A DNA stretch of 64,000 nucleotides. It comes from Hetaerina americana (Eukaryota > Arthropoda > Insecta > Odonata > Calopterygidae). The DNA lies in assembly GCA_022747635.1 (NCBI GenBank), contig JAKTNV010000020.1, positions 653,501 through 717,500 of the forward strand. The letters are read 5' to 3'. Positions within the stretch are counted from its first letter, which is position 1. Each line of letters opens with the position of its first letter. The notes beneath the pieces were generated by a model, which was not told where the DNA came from, ran no database searches, and saw only the letters and a list, made by a program, of their open reading frames with translations. Below are positions 9,658 to 64,000 of this stretch, piece after piece. The position numbers and the translations under genes were made by a program.

Positions 9658-10399
9658 TAATGCCCTCTTTATCTCATTATTGAGAATGCCTGGACCTAAG
9701 CTATCTTCGTCGATGACATTTTCTCTTTCTATGTCTAAGCTTGTTGGCCTAAGTTCTTTACCATTCAGTTCTTCTTAAAATTCCTTCCATCTCTTTTGGA
9801 TCTTTCATAAGTCAACTATTATCTTACCCGACTAATCTCTAACTGTTAGCACAGATCTCCCTTTCTTACTTCCCGATAGTGATTGAACTTTGCTGTATAG
9901 TACCCCAATTTCACCCTTCCTCCACAAACTTTCAATATCCTCACACTGCGTCTTCCACCATGCTTCTTTTGCTTTATTTGTTAACCCTCTCAATTTATTA
10001 TTCAACTCTTTGTACTTCCTTCTGCCTAACTCTGTATTTACATTCTTCCACTTCCTTCTCTCATCTACCTTTCTTATCATCTCTTTAGTGATCCATGGTT
10101 TCCTTGCCCTTTTCCCATTAACAAGTCCTATAGTTTCTTTGGTGGCTCTCAATATCAATATTTTGATGAATTCCTATTTTTTCCTCAGTAGAACTCAGCT
10201 TTTTCCCCATCCATGATTTTCTCTACAGGCGCCTGATACTCCTTCCTCATCATTCCAGTCAGTACTTTTAAATCCATTACCTAACCGTTGCCCCTGCCTT
10301 ATCTTTTTGAGTCCACATGCACTCTCGGGAGACTGAATTGATCACGCTGTTCCTAAGTCTGTACCTAGCCATAATATAATCTAACTGATGCCAATCTGA

Positions 10400-11090
10400 G
10401 TCACCTGGCACTTTTCAATTATAAATACAACTTTTGTGGTGTCTAAACCAACTGTTGGTGATGATAAGCTCGTGTCTCTTGCAGAACTGAATCGTTTTCT
10501 CCCTGCAGTCATTCCTTGGGCTTAAACAGTAATCCCCTGCCTTATCACCATCTCTTCCTTTGCCTACCGTTGCTCTGTAATCCCCCATCACTATCAAATA
10601 TTTCCCTGCAGGAACACACGTGATTATGTCCTCTAACTGATCTTATGTCCTATCAACCTCTTCCTCCTTATGATTGCCTGGTGGCATGTTTACCTGAACA
10701 ATGACCAAATTTGTCAGTTCTGCTTTTATCTCCAGTAGTGATATTCTATCCGTTGCTTGCAGTACATGTATGTTGACTAGGCTTCTTCATCACTTTTAAT
10801 TCAATATTATGGCAACCCCCCCTTGTATCTGTCCCCTCTGCTGTATATTACTCTCTAACTATTACTCCAGTAATTCCTGCTACCTTCCATCTCACCTTGC
10901 ATAGATCTAAAACATCTTTATTTCCCCTTTCCATCACTCTATATTTATATTCTCTAATTTTCCTGTCCTCAACATTATCCCTACATTCCAAGTTCCTATT
11001 TAACTTATTTGACCTTCTTCTTCTGCGTCTCTTGTGCTGCTGCTGTCTGTTTTGCATTGCAAGGCTTTCATGAGATAACGACTGTCAAAG
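10400..11090 (-). pseudogene. LINE AP-type endonuclease domain, decayed
   Basis: The minus frame 10597-10415 reads MIVMGDYRATVGKGRDGDKA and KRHELIITNSWFRHHK. This matches the apurinic endonuclease domain of RTE-type LINEs (GDFNA...VG...GD and ELVITNTWF), the domain that nicks the target for reverse transcription. The minus frame 11057-10848 gives the domain's start (REYKYRVMERGNKDVLDLCKV). Multiple stops and shifts are present. Confidence 0.72.
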
Positions 11091-11443
11091 CCTTGCCTCT
11101 CCCGCTGCCAAACAAGGCACACACATGATTCGGCCGAGTCGTAGTAGCCAGTTCCTCTCTACTGCCCAATAGGGGAATCTTGGGGTTTTATGAAGGTGCT
11201 TTCCCATTGCCTTTGTCAATAATATTTTTAACGTGATAACTCAATGGCCTTCCCACTGGGGTAGATGCCTTTGCAGCCTCCTCGCTGAGGAACAGATGCT
11301 GTGTGGACTACCTTTTGCCTGGATCTCAACCTTTGACCTATCTGGCATGGGTGCTGGTCTGGCATGCAAATATCATTCCTCCCACCAGCACAGCTCTAGG
11401 AACCATCAGAACACACCAGCCCTTCCACCATGTCAAGGTTCTA

Positions 11444-12734
11444 TGAGGGCGGTTCAATAAGTATCTGTGTTAGACGACAAAGGGCATTACTGAGGGAAGT
11501 TTATGTTATCATCGTGTGCTGCCATCTATTAAACGATGGTGAAACAAATATCAGACTAATTTAAAGGTTTGTTTGGATTTGGCAGCCATTCGAGTAAGAC
11601 GTATTTCGTGATTTTTGCTAAGATTGAAAAAGGGCAGTATCGTTCGGTAATTCGCTTTTTGTTTTTGGATGGGAAGAAATGCGAGGAGATAAAAGCAAAC
11701 TTGGATGCTGTTTATAGGGACACTTCGCCATCTATGACCACAGCTAGATATTGGTTCAACGAATTTAAACGTGGGCAAACATCTGTTTTTGATGAGGAGC
11801 AACCAGGACGCCCGGCAGACGTGGTTACCGAGGAAATCATTCATAAGGTCCACGCCATGATTCTCGTTGATCAACGAACGAAAGTGCGCGAAGTAGCAGA
11901 GGACGTGGGTGTGTCGACCGGAACGGCAATTAATATTTTACATAATAAGTTGGCGATGAAAAAATTGTCAGCCCAATGGGTGACGTGATTGCTCACAGTG
12001 GACAACAAGCTGATCGGCTGTGAACTTCGAAGCAGTGTTAGCAGCAATTTAAGCGAGATCCGAAGGTGTTTTTGCATCAGGTTATCACTATTGATGAAAC
12101 CTGGATTCATCATTACACACCAGAAACTAAGCAACAATCAAAGCAATGGATTTCTCCCGGTGAATCTGCTCCAAAGAAGACGAAGATGGTTCAATCGGCT
12201 GGAAAGATCATGGCGATGGTTTTTTGGGATGCAAATGGCGTCATCCTCATGGACTTTTTAGAAAAAGGAAGAACGATCACTGGGAAATACTACATTGAAT
12301 TATTGGACTGCTTTGATAAAAAAAAATAAAGAGACACGGCCGCATTTGGCGAAAAAGAAGGTGCTGCTTCACCACAATAATGCACCAGCACATTCATCCG
12401 GAGTTGTCGCCGCCAAACTGCATGAACTACGTTATGAATTGCTGCCGCACCCCCCGTATTCACCTGATCTGGCTCCCTGCGACTTTTTCTTATTCCCTAA
12501 CATGAAGAAATGGCTCACGGGGAAAAAATTTAGTTCAAACGAGGAAGTTATTGCTGAGACAGAGGCGTATTTTGGAGAGTTCGACAAATCCTATTTTTTG
12601 GAGGGGTTAAAAAATGGCCGGAAAGTTGGGAGAAGTGTATCTTTTAAAAAGGGGACTATGTTAAAAATAAAAAAACTGTTTTTGAAAAAATGGTTTCTTC
12701 ATTTCTAACATGGGTACTTATTGAACGATATTCA
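11444..12734 (+). mobile_element. mariner, decayed, about 1.29 kb
   Basis: Left end TA then TGAGGGCGGTTCAATAAG. The right end reverse complement is TGAATATCGTTCAATAAG, followed by CA where TA is expected. The TIRs still match over about 25 bp. It lies immediately upstream of the LINE at 7066-11443, probably inserted in its 5' region. Confidence 0.85.
11569..12708 (+). pseudogene. mariner transposase with catalytic Asp replaced
   Basis: Segments in order: the HTH domain (IEKGQYRSVIRFLFLDGKK, SPSMTTARYWFNEFKRG; 11569-11985), a stop near 11986, VITIDETWIHHYTPETKQQS with FWDANGVILMDFL (12066-12326), a shift near 12320, then LLHHNNAPAHSSG and YSPDLAPCDFFLF (12360-12500). Spacing fits D,D34D, but the second acidic position is Asn (HHNN). 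The element therefore lacks a complete catalytic triad as well as an intact frame. Confidence 0.88.
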
Positions 12735-12926
12735 CACAATCTATTGAAGCTATCTAATCTAAACTATTTAATAATAATACAGCTGATGTTATTTAACGAC
12801 AAGAGAAAAAATATCCACATCACACAAAATTACGGGGCCTTATTTATAAATTAGAATTAGACAATTAGTATAAATTACTTTACACTTTCAGGCTTCTATA
12901 AGTGAAATTGTATGATGTCCATATTA

Positions 12927-13065
12927 CATGAGTTTGTAATTTTCCACAGACTTTATTTCACAGTACAACGCGTTTCACCGACCTGCGGCATTATCAGGTG
13001 ATGATGCTGCAAGTTGGTGAAATGCATTGTACCTTAAGATGAGGTCTGCAGAAAATTTCAAACTC
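12927..13065. repeat. Foldback repeat with ~65-bp arms
   Basis: ATGAGTTTGTAATTTTC and ACAACGCGTTTCACCGACC on the left pair with diverged inverted copies on the right (GTTGGTGAAATGCATTGT, GAAAATTTCAAACTCAT), around a TATCAGGTGATG centre. About a dozen mismatches show it is old. Probably a short foldback or MITE. Confidence 0.65.
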
Positions 13066-13916
13066 ATTTAATGTGAACAGTACAAATTAGTTATCATTAA
13101 AATATTGCATATTTACTCATGCATAAAAGACCTTAGGGAGCTAGGTTCAATCAATTCTAGGATGTAGGTTGATTCAACCAAGAGTGACTTTTGGTGACAA
13201 AAACTGCAGCTGTTATCATAGCTTTTAGTTCCTGGTATTAAAAATGATAAAATTCTGGAAACCACAAACATTACACACAAAATATATAGGCCCTGGGAGC
13301 TTTTGTCAACAGAGGAAGATGCTTTACATGACTTTCTTTACAGAGAAGAAACTGATACTTCCACTTCATGTGTGGACAGCGAGACAGTTATTTTCATGAT
13401 AAAAGTGATAGTTTGGATGAGTTGTGAGAGGGGTAATTGCAATGTATGTTTATGGTTTGGACATGGGTGACATGTCACATTTGAGGCAGGCTAAAGGTGG
13501 GGGAGTGGGGGGGGGGAAGGGGCATTACGCTAGCACAGCTCTGAGAGCATCATGTAAATGACCCCCAACCATGTCCCCCGATCATTTGTGTCACCCAAAA
13601 TTTTGCGGGTTGTCCAGGCATTTTAATACCCCCCAAGAAAGAAGTGAACCAGTGATGATTTCAGCTATGTAGACAAGATATGAACACTTCTCCTCTTTTA
13701 TATAGGAGAGATAATACCTTCAATAGAAAAATTTCATGCTTCATCAATATACATAAATGTAATAAATTCATTGTGGGTTTATGAAAACTAATTTGTATCC
13801 TAAGTGCTCAAATATATGAAGACATTCTATATTTTTGAATGTGCAGTGTGCCTCATACTATTTAAAGTGAGAAATTTTACAAGCAGAGCTAAGTTCACCG
13901 GTCATATTCTGGATTA

Positions 13917-13922
13917 TTTATT
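13917..13922 (-). terminator. Candidate Hipk poly(A) signal
   Basis: TTTATT on plus is AATAAA on the Hipk strand, about 750 nt after the stop codon. It is the first such hexamer I see in that direction. No transcript data support it. Confidence 0.3.
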
Positions 13923-14245
13923 CTTTGAATTCTGACGAGTCGAAAACCCTTACGGAAGTAAATGTGAGGAAGGCTATATTCACACAAATAAAACAGCACT
14001 AGAAAACAGTGGATGTGGATATTCAATTCAAGTGGTTTTTAGGCACTACATTTATGGTAACGTGATTCATTCATAAGCACACAAGGTAGACAAAACTATG
14101 CTATTACAATTCACATTTGAACATAAGTTTATCAACAGCCACCTTCTAGGATTCCAAATTATAATGAAATTTGCAAGGTAATTTTTTGTGGGGCATCCCT
14201 GGTATTGGAGAATCTACTGCATGTTTACGGAGCAACATGGTAATA

Positions 14246-14321
14246 CAGGGAGTGGCAACATTACTTCCCTTGTTAAGGGGATTTTGCTTTATAAAAAAGG
14301 GAGTTATGTTGCCGCACCCTG
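14246..14321. repeat. 76-bp TA-flanked MITE/hairpin
   Basis: The left arm CAGGGAGTGGCAACATTACT and the right arm reverse complement CAGGGTGCGGCAACATAACT are separated by a short loop, with TA at 14244-14245 and 14322-14323. It probably falls in the Hipk 3' UTR, about 350 nt past the stop. It could be a tiny non-autonomous TA-targeting element or a hairpin RNA. Confidence 0.7.
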
Positions 14322-14670
14322 TATATTAGGATATAAAAACGTTTCATGGGATATTTGACACCCTATGACATATATTACACCCTTATGCCAGGTTTCAGTT
14401 AGTGTAAAACAGCCCAATGCACAATTAATAATGCCTCCAAAACAGATATTTTATAATTCAACTTCAATTCCAATGAAAGTCTCATGAAACAGTGGATCTG
14501 AGAACCAAAGGACTATACTGGCCTACCACTACCGGTCAGACCAGTACCAATCTAAGCCCATGAAAGCATCATGTATACAATGCGGCATTTCCAGACTATG
14601 GCTTAAACAGTTTGCCATGAAGCTGGCATGAATGGAAAGGGCACCAATGTTGTGGCTATGCAAGAAACAA

Positions 14671-62455
<47,785 letters not shown>

Positions 62456-63130
62456 TTGAGATTTTTTTGGCATAGAGTAATGACCATTGCAAAAATATTC
62501 CATCAGAAAATAAAAATAAATGGAGAAATTAAAAGAAAAACACTGAAAAATGAGAAAATGGCTGTATTAGCATGCACATACAATAATCGCTCAACATCAG
62601 TGATGGGCTCTATGCTCAAGAATGAGGACAAGAATTGGGAGATAGACGCTTCAGAGGGAGTGACAAGAAAATCTATGAGGATACACATCGCCAATGATGT
62701 TGAAAGGTCACTTCTCATGTGGATAATATATTTATGGATACCAGAAAAGCAATTGTAAAGCAATACCATTAATGAGAATATTATTTTTGAGAAGGTGAAA
62801 GTTGTTTACGCCGACCTCATTAAGATGCCTGGATCATCAATGGCTGACTAAGTATTTGAGAGAAGACGCAGATGATTGGAGAAGTTTTAAAGTAGAACCG
62901 GCAAGAACAGCATGGTGAGGCATGGTAAAGCAGCAATCTCTGACCCAAAAGCAGCAGAGCACTCAATCAGCGACCTCAAGAAGGTCATGGTTTCTGAGGG
63001 TCACCTGCCACCACAGGTTTTAAAACGTGCTGAAATAGGTCTCTTCTGGTAAATGATGCAGAAGCCAAACTATATAGCAGCAGAGGAAAATGCATTGCCT
63101 GGCCACAAGTCAATGCCAAATGGTGTTCGT
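62456..63130 (+). pseudogene. Tigger-like transposase remnant
   Basis: Ordered pieces: NNRSTSVMGSMLKNEDKNWE, then VERSLLMWIIYLWIPEKQL (normally MERLLxxWIEDQxQKxxPL), [55 protein letters not shown] (normally QVFNADETGLFWK, catalytic Asp lost) and [16 protein letters not shown]. Stops and shifts throughout. It lies in the Hipk intron upstream of exon a, antisense. Confidence 0.75.
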
Positions 63131-63351
63131 CCTTTATGTGTGTTCCTATCCCTTTTCCTTACATCTATTTCTTTGTAAATGAGTATTTGTTCCCCGTTTG
63201 GCGGGATTTCGTGTTTGAATGTGTATCAGGCCAATGTGGCTCGTCTCTTCTCTTCTTCTGGCTATGCGTGCCACGAAACGCACTGTTCTTATCCTTTTTG
63301 ATGTTGTATGATTCCTTTGCTACTATCCATTCCATGTGTGTGTTGCATATT
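63131..63351. other. Spacer before microsatellite
   Basis: No feature seen. Confidence 0.4.

Positions 63352-64000
<649 letters not shown>

Larger units (their letters stand above)
7066..11443 (-). mobile_element. RTE-like LINE, copy 1, with two nested insertions
   Basis: The minus-strand 3' end (GGTAATCTACC, GGTAGGTTTTGGATGG seen on plus at 7068-7103) matches the 3' end of the better copy at 20675-20720. Moving up the plus strand, every block of the RT seen in 20766-22856 recurs in the same order, including [16 protein letters not shown] near 7778. It is followed by an AP-type endonuclease region (10400-11060) and a probable 5' region to the mariner at 11444. Two L2/CR1-like copies interrupt it (7785-8586, 9114-9657). 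Many stops make it non-functional, but it is the most complete family member here because it keeps the endonuclease part. Confidence 0.85.
12737..14243. other. 3' flank of Hipk, mostly unassigned
   Basis: AT-rich. It contains a foldback at 12927-13065 and a candidate poly(A) signal at 13917-13922. No coding region was recognised. Confidence 0.5.

Overview
The window is animal nuclear DNA, most likely from an arthropod and probably an insect. The evidence is a spliced multi-exon gene, dense mariner, piggyBac, Tigger/pogo, Penelope and non-LTR elements, (TA)n microsatellites and AT-rich introns. The species cannot be fixed from sequence alone. There are no bacterial-style operons and no CRISPR array.

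The only clear host gene is a Hipk orthologue (homeodomain-interacting protein kinase) on the minus strand. Fourteen coding exons run from 62209 down to a stop at 14671. All have usable GT/AG sites, and reading phase is kept across all 13 junctions, giving 1001 codons plus stop. The window starts inside the kinase domain (VAIK lysine, HAD-LKPEN catalytic loop, DFG, YLQSRYY activation loop). It continues through the kinase C-lobe, the homeodomain-interaction region, a SUMO-interacting motif (VSVITISDSEDE), an unusual Cys-rich 117-bp exon, a conserved QRKNVISCVTV block and a His/Ser/Pro-rich C-terminus. The glycine loop and N-terminus lie beyond the right edge.

Layout. 1-2950: LINE fragment, a young mariner with 150-bp inverted repeats, and a GC-rich island of unknown nature. 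2950-6866: an old mariner split by a head-to-head Penelope-like element with a 13-bp target duplication. 7066-11443: an RTE-like LINE carrying two nested copies of an L2/CR1-like LINE. 11444-12734: another mariner. 12737-14670: 3' flank of Hipk with two foldback/MITE hairpins. 14671-62209: Hipk, with introns full of transposons. These include a 2.6-kb near-perfect palindrome made of two inverted LINE copies around a (TA)n core (19235-21816), several mariner remnants, three or four Tigger/jerky-like remnants, a TTAA-flanked MITE, a 3.0-kb piggyBac with intact catalytic aspartates but broken frames, and a strong 130-bp foldback at 46818-46950. 62456-63130: a Tigger remnant. 63352-64000: a (TA)n-rich microsatellite running off the edge.

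Most mobile-element genes are disrupted. The exception is the 696-codon LINE reading frame at 20766-22856, which is open through all reverse transcriptase motifs. I found no convincing new multi-gene system. The most unusual items are the LINE palindrome inside a Hipk intron, the Cys-rich symmetric Hipk exon, the nested Penelope-in-mariner structure, the long-TIR mariner, and the small hairpins in and beside Hipk.
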